The notes: generated from the sequence alone by a model not told the origin. A stretch of 64,000 nt of DNA from Papio anubis (GCF_008728515.1 NC_044976.1:213653467-213717466); one strand, 5' to 3'. Shown: positions 46,951-57,344, counted from the stretch's first letter. Numbers and translations are program-made.

Positions 46951-47010
46951 TACTGTTGTTTAGGCCACTCAGTCTTGTTATGGCAGCCCTAGTACACTAA
47001 TACGATGTAT
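46951..47010 (+). mobile_element. 3' end of an old LTR (MLT1-like)
   Basis: TGTTGTTTAGGCCACTCAGT, TTGTTATGGCAGCCCTAG and ACACTAATACGA match the common 3' terminus of MaLR-type LTRs. The upstream part is too diverged to delimit. Confidence 0.5.
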
Positions 47011-47071
47011 AGCAGTATTAATCATTAGTTGCTTTTGTTGTCTTCAAATAAGTAAAAGAGAAGAATAACTT

Positions 47072-47373
47072 TTTTTTTTTTTTTTTTTGAGACGTAGTCT
47101 TGCTCTGTCACCCAGGCTAGAGTGCAATGGCACGATCACAGCTCACTGCAACCTCCACCTCCCAGGTTCAAGCAATTCTCCTGCTTCAGTCTCCTAAGTA
47201 GCTGGGACTACAGGCGCCTGCCACCACGCCGAGCTCATTTTTGCATTTTTAGTAGAGACGGAGTTTCACCATGTTGGCCAGGCTGGTCTCAAACTCCTGA
47301 CCTCAAGTGATCCACCCGACTTGACCTCCCAAAGTGCTAGGATTACAGGCATGAGCCACCACACCCGGCCAAA
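47072..47373 (-). mobile_element. AluS-type element, full length
   Basis: A minus-strand Alu from a 19-base T run and GAGACGTAGTCTTGCTCTGT to CACCACACCCGGCC. An 11-base TSD AAGAATAACTT lies at 47061-47071 and 47374-47384. Confidence 0.96.
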
Positions 47374-47536
47374 AAGAATAACTTCCAAGTTTAGATGTAC
47401 AGTTCAAAATTAGAAAAAATGTTCATGTATGAATTAAAATTTACACTTACGAAACAAAAATATTACACCTCACTATTCACATCCTGTTTTCCTGTTTTAA
47501 CCTTTAACACAAATGAAAACTCCAAGTTGTCACATA

Positions 47537-47580
47537 GGACTGGGGTTGGTAAATATTTGGCATAAAGGACCAGACAAGAG
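47537..47580 (-). mobile_element. hAT-like DNA transposon relic, left part
   Basis: GGTTGGTAAATATTTGGCAT and AAAGGACCAGACAAGAG resemble one end of a non-autonomous hAT element of the 'gtaaagggccagatag' kind. It is split by a Tigger-like insertion and continues at 47807. Orientation and family name are tentative. Confidence 0.5.
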
Positions 47581-47806
47581 TAACCTTTATCTTAAATGTT
47601 TTGGACCAGAAGGGTTTGGATTTTGAATTTTGGGGGATTTTTGGAATATTTGCAATTTATGCTGGTTCAACATTCCTAATCTAAACATCTGAAATTCAAA
47701 ATGCTCCCATGAGCATTTCCTTTGAGCACCATCTCAGCACTTACAAAGTTTTGAATTTTGGAGCACTTCAGATTTTGGATTTTCAAATTAGGGATGCTCA
47801 ACCTGT
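47581..47806. mobile_element. Tigger-like (TcMar) DNA transposon relic
   Basis: Blocks AATGTTTTGGACCAGAAGGG, TTTTTGGAATATTTGCAAT and the end TTAGGGATGCTCAACCTGTA match a pogo/Tigger-type non-autonomous element. About 45 bases near 47664-47708 are the inverted complement of 47760-47806. TA dinucleotides at both junctions fit the TA target duplication of this superfamily. Confidence 0.7.
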
Positions 47807-47935
47807 AATAAATATTTTGACTTTGTAGGCCATGTGATCTCTTGTAAATACTCAATTTTGCTGTTGTAGCAACGTATGAACAAATGAGTATGGTGATGTT
47901 CTAATAAAACTTTATTATAGACACTAAATAATAAT
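47807..47935 (-). mobile_element. hAT-like DNA transposon relic, right part
   Basis: AAATATTTTGACTTTGTAGG, CCATGTGATCTCTTGTAAAT, TGCTGTTGTAGCAACG and TTCTAATAAAACTTTATTAT continue the hAT-like element started at 47537. Confidence 0.65.
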
Positions 47936-47949
47936 AATAATAATAATAG
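47930..47949. repeat. (AAT)n microsatellite
   Basis: Six to seven AAT units. Confidence 0.9.
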
Positions 47950-47954
47950 CTCCT

Positions 47955-48240
47955 GTTGATTAAGTGCTAGCATGTTCTGAGCAGAGCCAAGTGCTTTGAC
48001 ATTTGGTTAAGTGCTGTGCCAAGAGCTCAGAATATGATTAGGAAAAAGACACAACGTCTACCTCCTTACTTCCTGTACACTTTCCTGTATAATCCTCATA
48101 ACCAACCTATCACTAACCCTATTTTATAGTTGAGGAGACTAAAATTCTGTAGCCACTCAACATCATGCATCTAACAAGTGGCAAAAAAGAAAAAAAAGAA
48201 TTTGAACTCAGTGTGTCTGATTTTAGAACCTCTTTCCATA
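47955..48240 (-). repeat. MIR SINE
   Basis: Reverse MIR with an internal expansion: GATTAAGTGCTAGCATGTTC, CTATTTTATAGTTGAGGAGA, CATGCATCTAACAAGTGGC and AATTTGAACTCAGTGTGTCT. Confidence 0.75.
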
Positions 48241-49233
48241 ACCCCCACACTCTAGAGCTTGGGAGGCCATTGACAGCAAAAGCATCTTCCAGTCTCACAG
48301 GACTGTGGGGCTGTGGTGCGGTCCTGAAAGGCCCATGCATGTGAGGAACACCATGGGAGAGGCCCATGAAAGGACGGGACAGCCTCGAGTCCCAGGGGGA
48401 AGCTGCTCCCCAGCACTTCGCCTTATGGCCGGTGTCATGGTCCTGTGTTGGGTTTGCAAAGATCTCAGAGCCTTGAGCCAAGCAGCAGGAAGCAATGTCA
48501 GTCTTTGGCCCAGACCTCTAGGCCTCGAAACCGTTCTATCTAATTAAACTTCCATTGCCTTTCATTTCTGCAGCCCTTCTTACAGGAATACTCTCTTTAA
48601 AATAAATAAATAAAAGATAAGGGAACTGATGGAGTCAACTAAGAATTTCCACATCTAACTTCCATGAATAACTCACTTGGAAATGGGCATGGTCTGTCTG
48701 GGTGTGACTGTGTTTTACATAAACTCTTATGCATGAAGTGGCTCTATTTGCAACTAGAAAGGATCCAAATTTCAGAAGCACTTTAACAACTGACTATAGT
48801 TAAAGTTTATTAAAAAATAAAAAATAGAAAAGTCATTTCAACTTTTGCCGGCGGTAAAACTCTGGGAATGGACTCTCCTGGCCTCAAAGCTTTCTTTTCT
48901 ACTCTGCAGAAGCCGCTGAAGACACCCTCCATGGGCTTAGCCCACCCAGGATACAGCACCCTGCCCGCTGCACTCAGGGAACTCAAGGTGTTCCCTGCTC
49001 AACAGTCGAGCAAAACCAGCGTCATGGCTTACCCTAGCTGTGACTTTGTGCCCCAGTTCTGGTCTCTGAGTCCCTGCCTGGGGTATCCATGCAGTGCCCA
49101 GGCCTACTGCTTCCTTGTGGGCTAACCTGAGGAGGCTGGCTGCCTGCCACCATCATGCTGCCATGCACAGAACCTGCTCAGGCTCCTCTCTGGAAAGCTC
49201 CTTCACAGCCATTGCCCATCTTTTCTCGTTTTC
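48241..49233. other. Unique sequence, no gene seen
   Basis: A short AAAT run lies at 48600-48614. A 120-codon minus-strand frame (48119-48481) and its shadows are unsupported. Confidence 0.4.
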
Positions 49234-49238
49234 ATATA

Positions 49239-49254
<16 letters not shown>
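49234..49254. repeat. (TA)n microsatellite
   Basis: About ten TA units directly before the T tail of the Alu at 49255. Confidence 0.95.
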
Positions 49255-49272
<18 letters not shown>

Positions 49273-49553
49273 GAGATGGAGTCTTGCTCTGTTGCCCAGA
49301 CTGGAGTGCAATGGTGCAATCTTGGCTCACTGCAACCTCCACCTCCTGGATTCAAGCGATTCTCCTGCCTCAGCCTCCCAAGTAGCTGGGATTACAGGCA
49401 CCTGCCACCACACCCAGCTAATTTTTGTATTTTTTAGTAGAGACAGGGTTTCACCATGTTGGTCAGGCTGGTCTGGAGCTCCTGACCTCAGGTGATCCAC
49501 CTGCCTCAGCTTCCCAAAGTGCTGGGATTACAGGCATAAGCCACCGTGCCCGG
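49255..49553 (-). mobile_element. AluS-type element, full length
   Basis: A minus-strand Alu from an 18-base T run and GAGATGGAGTCTTGCTCTGT to CCACCGTGCCCGGC. Weak TSD-like TTTCTCGTTTT and TTTCTCCTTTT flank it. Confidence 0.96.
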
Positions 49554-49564
49554 CTCCCTTTCTC

Positions 49565-49727
49565 CTTTTACTCAGCTTGTCCCAAACTTCAAGGTACAGA
49601 AGAATCACCTGGGGAAATTGTTAAACTGTGGGGACTGGCTCAGTAGGCTGGGATGGGGCTTGAGAATCAGAGTTTCTAACAAAGCACCAGGGTAGGTTTG
49701 GGAAATAGTTCAAGGCTATGCAGTGTC
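49565..49727 (-). mobile_element. MER5-like (hAT) DNA transposon relic
   Basis: AGAAGAATCACCTGGGGAAA, TTGTTAAACTGTGGGGACTG and GAGAATCAGAGTTTCTAACA match a MER5A/B-type element in reverse orientation. It lacks coding capacity, as is normal for the family. Confidence 0.75.
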
Positions 49728-49736
49728 AAGGATGAT

Positions 49737-49769
49737 GGCCAAAGCAGGGCCAAAGCAGGGCCAAAGAGG
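49737..49769 (+). repeat. Tandem 11-bp repeat, 3 copies
   Basis: Three copies of GGCCAAAGCAG, the last one GGCCAAAGAGG. Confidence 0.85.
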
Positions 49770-49799
49770 TAGTCACTGGCCACTACTATTTTTGCCTGC

Positions 49800-50205
49800 C
49801 CAGAACATGTGCTTTTTCCCTATTTTTTTTAACCACAACAATGGGCACATAGCTCAGTTTGCACCAATCAGAGTCCTGCCCAGAAACGAGGTATGAATGG
49901 TGGTGGGAGTGGGGAAGAAGGGGTAGGTGGGAGCAGGCTCTCTTTTCCCTGGGGTTACTAACATAGGAGGGTTGCTGGTAGCACATGTAGGAAGTCCATT
50001 GTCAGTGATCGAGAATGAGTTGAACCTACAGACAGAAGTGAAAAGGGTGGAGATGCAAGGACATCATTTGAGCTCCTGCATGCAGTTATACCTGATGCCA
50101 GATGCTCCAGCCTTCCAGTTATACGAGCCCATAAATTTGCTTTTTCACTTAAATTGAGTTAGTTCTTGTCACTTGCAAATAAGAGAACCCTGAGTTATAT
50201 AGTGG
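49800..50205 (+). mobile_element. Probable old LTR-like dispersed repeat
   Basis: ACATCATTTGAGCTCCTGCA, CAGTTATACGAGCCCATAAA and TCTTGTCACTTGCAAATAAG followed by a CCCTGAGT end resemble the 3' part of an old dispersed LTR-class repeat. The 5' boundary and family are uncertain. Confidence 0.45.
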
Positions 50206-50279
50206 GTAAGGCAAGTTGGGGTCAAAAAACAAGGTATAGAGTGATAATGGTTCACATGATGATTCTAACAGTAATTTCT

Positions 50280-50602
50280 GGCCGGGTGCAGTGGCTCACG
50301 CCTGTAATTCCAGCACTTTGGGAGGCCAAGGTGGGCGGCTCACTTAAGGTCAGGAGTTGGAGACCAGCCTGGGTGACATGGTGAAACCCTGTCTCTACTA
50401 AAAATACAAAAAATTAGCCAGGCATGGTTGTGCACACCTGTAATCCCAGCTATTCATGAGGCTAAGACAGGAGAATCACTTGAACCCGGGAGGTGGAGTT
50501 TGCAGTGAACCAAGATTGCGCCATTGCACTCCAGCCTGGGCGACAAAGCGAGACTCTGTCTCAAATAATAATAATAATAATAAAAAATAATAAATAAATA
50601 AA
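50280..50602 (+). mobile_element. AluS-type element, full length
   Basis: From GGCCGGGTGCAGTGGCTCAC to a tail of AAT and AAAT repeats. Imperfect TSDs AGTAATTTCT (50270-50279) and AGCAATTCCT (50603-50612). Confidence 0.96.
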
Positions 50603-50612
50603 AGCAATTCCT

Positions 50613-51624
50613 AAAGGCCAGGTCCTGAAATGTTTGAGCAATGACAGTTTTATTGGAATAATTGCCTAGTCTCTCTCTAGATACCACGAACAGAAGGACA
50701 GCATCCATTTGGAACAGTTTTAAATGATCTTCTAACTTCATTGTAACAGCTCTTGTGAACCCAGAGTTCTCTGAAGTGAGGTAAAGTGAAGCCATGTACG
50801 TAAGCCAGTGCTGTGCCCTGGACAGCAGGGGTGGAAGCGGATACTGCCAGTGAAGTCGAGAGAACATGATTGAGTACGGAGTCCTAAGGGCCTGACCTTC
50901 AAGTGCCACTGAACTTGAGCTCCTTCATCAGGCAATGTGTGCTCATGCCTTTTCCTGATGATATTGAAACATTCTGCAGAAGCTCCACATGTCCAACGGC
51001 TGTTTCCTGGATGTTTAGTTACACAGGTAAAGCTGAAAGTTAACAGCAGATTTGGACTCAAAATCAGCTCCATAAATGGCCTCATTTCCGGGCACAGCCC
51101 TTGAAGTCATCTCTGAAAGGTCGTCTTCCCAGCCCTGGAGGGATTTACTGAGGCCCCAGGATCTGAGCTAATGTCCAGATCTGTGAAAAGCAAAGCACAT
51201 GCATGCAAAATAGATTGAGGCCGCACAGCCCGAGTTGTTGGGAAAGGCACAAGCATGTGGTGAGCAAAGAGGGAAGAGGGGGTTCCTGCTTCTCTCGGCG
51301 ACTTCCCTATTTCAGAAAACAGCAGCCCCGCCCAGCAGGGCACCCAGGTTCAAACTGTCAGAGCCTTGAGACTCTTCTTTCTGCTTTTCATTTTCCTCTG
51401 CGCTGCCTGCAGGAGCGTGATTCTATCCCAGGGCCAACTCTGACAGCCACCTTCTTCTCTCCATTCTCTCTGTTGCTGCTTTTTTCGGGCCTTCATTGTT
51501 TCCCACCTGAACCACGGTGGCATGGGCCTTGTAGCTATTCTCCTCAAATATATTTTTCATACTCTCACCAGATCCTGTGAAATGTTTTGACGACTTACTA
51601 TTGACTCACTCACCCCTGGGACAG
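50613..51624. other. Unique sequence, no gene seen
   Basis: No repeat recognised. Frames up to 151 codons partly run into Alu sequence and are not genes. Confidence 0.4.
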
Positions 51625-52105
51625 ATTGTATTTTCCAAAGATGCCACATCTCCCATTTTACATGTTCTCACAATATGACTTTGACATTCTTCCCACCAAG
51701 AGGTGAAGTCCTCATTCCCTCCTCTTGAACTTGGAAGGGCTTGAGACCCAGCAGAAGTGATGCTATGTGACTTCTTCCAAGACTGGGACCCAAAAAGTGA
51801 TACTGTTTTAACCTGGTTCTCTTGGGAAACTTGCCTTCAGGCCATTAGTTGCTGTGTAAGTACGAAACCGCCATACTGTACGGAAGCCCAAGCCACATGG
51901 AGGTGTCATGTGTGGCTGCTCCTAGTGTGAGGTCCTAACTGACAGCTGGGAATGTGCGTGAACACAGCTCTAAATGATTTCTTCCCCCAGTGGGTGGGTC
52001 ACCACCCCGCTTTCAGTTCTCCCAGTTGAGGCCATAGACATCATGGAGTTGTGCTTTCCTGACCTACAGAATCCGTGGGCATAATAAAATGGTTGTTTCT
52101 GTTTT
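51625..52105 (+). mobile_element. MLT1-type LTR, main part
   Basis: CCACCAAGAGGTGAAGTCCT, CTTGAACTTGGAAGGGCTTG, TCATGTGTGGCTGCTCCTAG-like text, CCTACAGAATCCGTGGGCAT and AATAAAATGGTTG follow MLT1 LTRs in forward orientation. It is interrupted by an Alu at 52106 and resumes at 52434. It is a solo LTR without internal genes. Confidence 0.78.
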
Positions 52106-52433
52106 GGCTGGGTGCAGTGAGATTATGGGTGCACCCATAATCTCAGCACTTTAGAAGGCCAAAGCAGGAGGATCGCCTGGACTCAGGAGTTTGAGACCAG
52201 CCTGGGCAACATAGTGAGATCCCTGTCTCTGTAAAAAAGCCAAAAAAAAAAAAAATTAGCTGGGCGTGGTGGTGCATGCCTGTGGTTCCAGCTACTCAGG
52301 AGGCTGAGGTAGGAGAATTGCTTGGGTCCAGGAGGTCGAAGCTACCGTGAGCCAGTGAGCCATGATCACAACACTACACTCCAGCCTGGGCAACAAACTG
52401 AGATCCTGTTTCTAAAAAAAAAAAAAAAAAAAA
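52106..52433 (+). mobile_element. AluJ-type element with a palindrome in its A-box region
   Basis: From GGCTGGGTGCAGTGA to a 20-base A tail. Where a normal Alu has GGCTCACGCCTGTAATCCC, this copy has a perfect 22-base palindrome (52121-52142) with half-arm GATTATGGGTG. This removes the usual RNA polymerase III A-box text. The rest is a diverged J-like Alu. Confidence 0.95.
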
Positions 52434-52503
52434 GATTATTTTAAACTCCTAATTTTGGGGGAAATTTGTTACATAGCCAACAGCCAATAGATAACTGATA
52501 CTT
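52434..52503 (+). mobile_element. MLT1-type LTR, 3' end
   Basis: TTTTAAACTCCTAATTTTGG, GAAATTTGTTACATAGCC and CAATAGATAACTGATAC complete the LTR interrupted at 52106. Confidence 0.78.
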
Positions 52504-52664
52504 TATTTTAAAATGCCTTAATTTGTACACAAAACGTCTGTCAATCACCTGGCTACAACCTGCAGGGAGCTATTTACAAAAGAGGTGAGGTTTCCACAGC
52601 TGTCAGACACTGAAGAGAGGAGCTGATCTGAGGGTAATCCAGGCATTTCTAGGCAATTTTTTTT

Positions 52665-52850
52665 TCAGTCTTTACTATGTGCCAGGCACGTTACAGACCT
52701 TATCATATCCAAATCTTCAACATGATGGCTATGAGATTAATTATCTTCCTTAATAGTTGTAGGAACTGAAGTTCAGAGGGGAAACATAAATTTCCCCAAA
52801 GTGGCCAAACAGGAATCCAAACGTGGGGCCTGATGACGTCAGAGTCCTCG
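52665..52850 (-). repeat. MIR SINE
   Basis: Reverse MIR: TTACTATGTGCCAGGCACGT, GGAACTGAAGTTCAGAGGGG, GTGGCCAAACAGGAATCCAA. Its 5' end now contains a perfect CRE, TGACGTCA. Confidence 0.82.
52834..52841. promoter_or_regulatory. Perfect CRE motif TGACGTCA
   Basis: The palindromic cAMP-response element, site of CREB/ATF factors, lies at the 5' end of a MIR and is followed within 25 bases by three more CpGs. A motif match alone does not prove function. Confidence 0.5.
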
Positions 52851-53547
52851 CAGTCCCGACCGCGCTTCTGCAGGAGCCGAGCCTGAGAAAGACAGCACAG
52901 AGGAGCACTCGGAACCACTTTGCTGTTCTTACCTTTCCCAGGACATGCCTGGAATCACTTCTCCATTTGGAATGAAGGAAAAACAGAGCAGTCTGGTTTG
53001 GCGAGAGAAAGCCCAAGGCCACAATGTCGAACAAACCGGGAGTAATTTGTCTCTATTCTTTTCCATGTGACTGCCGGAGGTTATCCTGGTTTTTATTAGT
53101 CCAAACTTCCCCTTTTCAAAAAATAATTCCTTGAAATCTTCTGGGAAATTAACATGGTTCAATCTGGCTCTGGGCTGGCCACCACATGCTCACAGAATTA
53201 AGAGAACCTGAGATTTTAACCCTTCGTAGCCATACACACATGCACACGAAACCGCGTGTGCCTCTATAGCTGTGTTGTTTAAGAGGCTGTAAAGAGAATA
53301 TTCACAGTGGGTGAGCTGTTAGGTTCAACTTTATCTTGGAAAAAATGTCATCTTCTAGATTTGTTCCAATCCAAGAGTTTTACACAATGTGCAGATTTAG
53401 TTACATGTCAGCTGCACAGCACAGGAATCCTGTATTTAAGAAATATCAGGAACTAATTAGTATACAAGGTTAGGTAGTTTAAATAGCAATTATTTTCAAA
53501 TATTTCTTAAATAAAATATATTAATAATAAGTAATATAAAATTACAG
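52851..53547. other. Unique sequence, no gene seen
   Basis: AT-rich from 53430. No exon or repeat recognised. Confidence 0.4.
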
Positions 53548-53692
53548 GGCCGGGCAGGAGGGCTCACCTGGTGTAATCCCAGGGCTTTGGGAGGCTGAGG
53601 TGGGAGGATTACTTGAGACCAGGAGTTTCTGACCAGCTTGGGCAACATAGTAAGACCCAGTCTCTAAAATAATAAAATAAAATAACTACAAT
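53548..53692 (+). mobile_element. Alu left-monomer element
   Basis: From GGCCGGGCAGGAGGGCTCAC to CCCAGTCTCTAAAATAATAA. No right arm. Confidence 0.9.
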
Positions 53693-53765
53693 AGCAGCTT
53701 TAAATTCCAATTCTATTCCATATTATAATCAATTACATAAAAAATGTTCTTCATTTTTCTCTTAC

Positions 53766-54059
53766 AATTTTTTTTTTTTGAGATAGGGTCTCATTCTGTC
53801 ACCCAGCCTAGAGTACAGTGGCACAGTCACAGCTCACTGCAACATCAAACTCCTAGATTCAAGCAATCCTCCTGCTTCAGTCCCAGGTAGCTAGAATTAC
53901 AGGTGTGCACCACCATGTCCAGCTAATTTTTAAATTTTTTGTAAAGATGAGGTCTCGCTATGTTGCCCCGACTTGTCTTGAACTCCTGGCCTCAAGCAAA
54001 CCTCCTGCCTCACCCTCCCACAGCGCCAATATTACCGACATGAGTCACTGTACTTGGCC
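53766..54059 (-). mobile_element. AluJ-type element
   Basis: A minus-strand Alu from the T run and GAGATAGGGTCTCATTCTGT to GAGTCACTGTACTTGGCC. TSDs CATTTTTCTCTTAC (53752-53765) and CATTTTTCTTTAC (54060-54072) differ by one base loss. Confidence 0.94.
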
Positions 54060-54135
54060 CATTTTTCTTTACTTTTATTTTCTGTCTAATTGGAAACTTT
54101 TGAGATTTACAGTGTCATAAGAATTATTAAAAGGT

Positions 54136-54425
54136 GGCCAGGTGCGGTGGCTCACGCCTGTAACCCCAGCACTTTGGGAGGCTGAGGTGGGTGGATTCCC
54201 CAAGCCAAGGAGTTCAAGGCCAGCCTTGGCAACATGGCAAAACCCTGTCTCTACTAAAAGTACAAAACTTAGCCAGGTGTGGTGGTGCATGCCTGTACTC
54301 CCAGCAACTTAGGAGGCAGAGGCAGGAGAATCACTTGAACCTGGGAGACAGAGTTTGCAGTGAGTCAAGATTACACCACTGCATTCCAACCTGGGCAACA
54401 GAGTGAGACCCTGTCTCAAAAAAAC
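54136..54425 (+). mobile_element. Alu element (J/S-type)
   Basis: From GGCCAGGTGCGGTGGCTCAC to CTGTCTCAAAAAAAC. The flanks share AGAATTATTA (54120-54129 and 54426-54435). Confidence 0.95.
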
Positions 54426-54443
54426 AGAATTATTATCGTTACT

Positions 54444-54741
54444 GGCCAAGTGAGGTGGCTCACACCTGTAATCCCAGCACTTTGGGAGGCTGAGGCAGGC
54501 AGATCACGAGGTCAGAAGATCAAAACCATCCTGGCTAACACGGTGAAACCCTTTCTGCACTAAAAATACAAAAACAAAATTGTCCAGGAGTGGTGGCGGG
54601 CACCTGTAGTCCCAGCTACTCCGGAGGCTGAGGTGGGAGAATGGTACAAACCCGGGAGGCAGAGCTTGCAGTGAGCCAAGACCATGCCACTGCACTCCAG
54701 CGTGGGCGACAGAGCAAGACTCCATCTCAAAAAAAAAAAAA
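54444..54741 (+). mobile_element. AluY-like element
   Basis: Full length. Text around AACCATCCTGGCTAACACGG and GGCAGAGCTTGCAGTGAGCC is typical of the Y branch, which makes this the youngest-looking Alu here. It lies only 18 bases after the previous Alu. Confidence 0.94.
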
Positions 54742-54820
54742 GGTAACAAAATTTAGTCAGCTAATTTCTTGCTCTTTCAGTATTTCCACATATGTTTCTG
54801 GCAATTAAAACGTTTTTTTC

Positions 54821-55123
54821 TGCCAGGTGCAGTGGCTCACATCTGTAATCCCAGCATTTTGGGAGGCTGAGGCAAGAGGGTCACTCAAGCCCAAGAGTTC
54901 AAGATCAGCCCGGGCAATATAGGGAGACTCCATCTCTACAAAAACAAAAAGAAATTAGCAGGGCATGGTGGCGCACGCCTGTAGTCCCAGCTACTCAGGA
55001 GGCTGAGGTGGGAGGATCATTTGAGCCCAGGAGTTCAAGGCTGCAGTGAGCCTGTGATTGCACCACTGCACTCCAGTCTGGGTGTCAGAGCAAGACTCTG
55101 TTTCAAAAAAGAAAAAAAAAAAA
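54821..55123 (+). mobile_element. AluJ-type element
   Basis: From GCCAGGTGCAGTGGCTCACA to CTGTTTCAAAAAAG and the A tail. The right arm has GGAGGATCATTTGAGCCCAG, a J-type feature. Confidence 0.95.
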
Positions 55124-55881
55124 TTGTTTTTCTCTGGGAAGTTTGGTGGAGGGGAACGGGGAGAGAACAAGCCCCCATCCCTCCACGCCCTCTCCCCCAT
55201 ATCATTCTTACAATGAAGGATGGTCTTTGCAGCTGATATCTCCTTATACTCCCCTGTTCCTTTCCTGGGCAGAGGTCCTGGCGATACGGCTCAGGACATC
55301 CCTCTGGGAGCTGAGAGTGGAAGTGGGAGCCCTTTATTTTTGCCCAGCCCCAGCATCAAGGCTGTCCTCAGAACTACCTGAAACATGAGAGTGCACATTC
55401 ACTCAAGGAAGAAGGGTGTGGAGAGCCTCAAAAAGAAGACAGAATCCTGGTGAAGCCAGTGCAGGGACGTCACACTTTGTCTCACACCCCTTGACTGCAA
55501 AGACATAGCACTGACAGGTAAGAAACAAATCAAAGGCAAAATAACTGGGCTGAAAATAATTACCTCTGTTATTAAAACAAAAAGTGGTGAGCAGCAGCTG
55601 AAGCTAGCATCCTGTAGGAAGGGACAGCCTAGAATTTGCATCCTGCAGAGTGGGGGAATTACTAGTGCCCCATATGAGAGGGGAACTGGAATAATTTTCA
55701 TTGAAGGCAGGGACTCAGATGGGTCATGAAAGAAATCGAAAAATTAAGCTGCTGACACAATAGCGTCCGGGGCTTCAGCTTTATAGCCTGCAGAAAGGAA
55801 GGCTTTGTGACAAAGAACCTAAATCAAATGTAGTGTCTGTGGATATGATAGCCTTAATGTCGCTAGGGTCTAGGGTAGGTA
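55124..55881. other. Unique sequence, no gene seen
   Basis: No repeat or exon recognised. Confidence 0.4.
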
Positions 55882-56346
55882 TGTTGGCTAATTTTATGTG
55901 TCAACTTGACTGGGCTAAGGGATGCCCAGGTAGCTGGTAACCCATCATTTCAAGGTGTGTCTCTGAGGGTGTTTCTGGAAGAGATTAGCACAGGAGTCAG
56001 TAGACTGAGTGAGAAGATCTCCCTTACCCATGCAGGTGGGCACCATCCAATCCAGTGAAGGCCCAAATAGAACAAAAAGGCAGAGGAAGGGGGTGGATTT
56101 GCTCACACTCTTTGAGCTGGGTCACCCGTTTTCTCTTGCTCTCAAACATCAGAGGTCCTGGTTCTCAGGCCTTTGCACTGAAAGACATTGACACTACCAG
56201 CTTTCCTCGTTCTTCGGTTTGCAGACAACAGATCACGGGACTCCTTGGCCTTCATAACTGCAGGAGCCAATTCCCACAACAAATTCATGTGAGTCTCATA
56301 GGTATCTTACGGGTTCTTTTACCCTGGAGAACACTGCCTAATATGG
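55882..56346 (+). mobile_element. LTR-like dispersed repeat, family uncertain
   Basis: TGTTGGCTAATTTTATGTGT, GACTGGGCTAAGGGATGCCC, GTGGGCACCATCCAATCCAG, CAGACAACAGATCACGGGAC and the end GGAGAACACTGCCTAATA match a common human LTR-class repeat from end to end. The open frame at 56055-56585 runs through it and is not a gene. Confidence 0.75.
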
Positions 56347-56629
56347 GAGGACAGCCCTGTAACAGTAGACACAATTCAGGATTAGAGACCCAGATGCAAA
56401 AAACAACTCAAAACAGCTGTGAAATCACTGGAAAGGAGAGGGAAACGGGGGGAGTGGGTGAGGTGCAGAGAGCAAACAAACACAAGTCTCCCATCCACAA
56501 TCAGAGCACAAACCCAAATCCCAAATCATACAGAAATCTAATGAAAATAAATTACAACCCTGAATGGGAGTTGGTTTCTGACTAAATCAATTTTATGGAA
56601 CAGCCTAGAAAAGATCTTTTCTTTAAAAA
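56347..56629. other. Unique sequence before the L1
   Basis: An A-rich stretch. It may already belong to the 5' part of the old L1 that follows. Confidence 0.35.
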
Positions 56630-56796
56630 AAAAAAAATGTTTATAATGCACAAAGATATAAATGAAATAATATCTTTCGTTTTAAGACACCAAGAAAATG
56701 TAGAGAGGGAAAAAATAAAAGAAGAGTTATATATGAATAAGAATCAACTAGAAGGCTTGAAATATAAAAATAGATTCCTTTGAAAATTCAGTATAG

Positions 56797-57087
56797 GGCC
56801 GGGCACAGTGGCTCACACCTGTAACCCTAGCACTCCGGGAGGCCGAGGTGAGTGAATCACCTGTGGTCAGGAGTTCAAGACCGCTTGACCAACATGGTGA
56901 AACCCCGTCTCCACTAAAAATACAAAATTAGATGGGTGTGGTGGTGCATGCCTGTAATCCCAGCTACTCGGGAGGCTGAGGGTGGAGAATTGCTTAAACT
57001 GGGAGGTGGAGGTTGCGGTGAACCAAGATTGCGCCATTGCATTCCAGCCTGGACAAGAGCAAAACTCAGTCTCAAAAAAAAAAAAAA
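56797..57087 (+). mobile_element. AluS-type element inside the L1
   Basis: From GGCCGGGCACAGTGGCTCAC to a 17-base A tail. TSD TTCAGTATA/ATCAGTATA at 56787-56795 and 57089-57097. Confidence 0.95.
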
Positions 57088-57205
57088 AATCAGTATATGA
57101 GATCACTCTAGACTTGACACAATCAAATAAAGAACATGTTAATTAGAAGAGAATACTGAAGAATTCTTGCAGAACACAGCATAGCGAAACAACAACAAAA
57201 AATGG

Positions 57206-57335
57206 AGCCCAGCATGGTGGCTAATGCTTGTAATCCCAGTACTTTGGGAGACTGAGCCTAGGGGTTCAAGACCATCCTGGGCAACATAGCAAGACCCTGT
57301 CTCTTAAAAAAAGAAAAAGAAAAAGAAAAAGAAAA
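57206..57335 (+). mobile_element. Alu left-monomer element inside the L1
   Basis: From AGCCCAGCATGGTGGCTAAT to CCCTGTCTCTTAAA and an AAAAAG tail. A part of the arm is missing after GGGAGACTGAG. Confidence 0.88.
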
Positions 57336-57344
57336 TGTAATTTT

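Noticed and set aside
56055..56585. 176-codon plus-strand frame
   Set aside because: Its first half is the LTR-like repeat at 55882-56346, and no retroviral or cellular domain is present.
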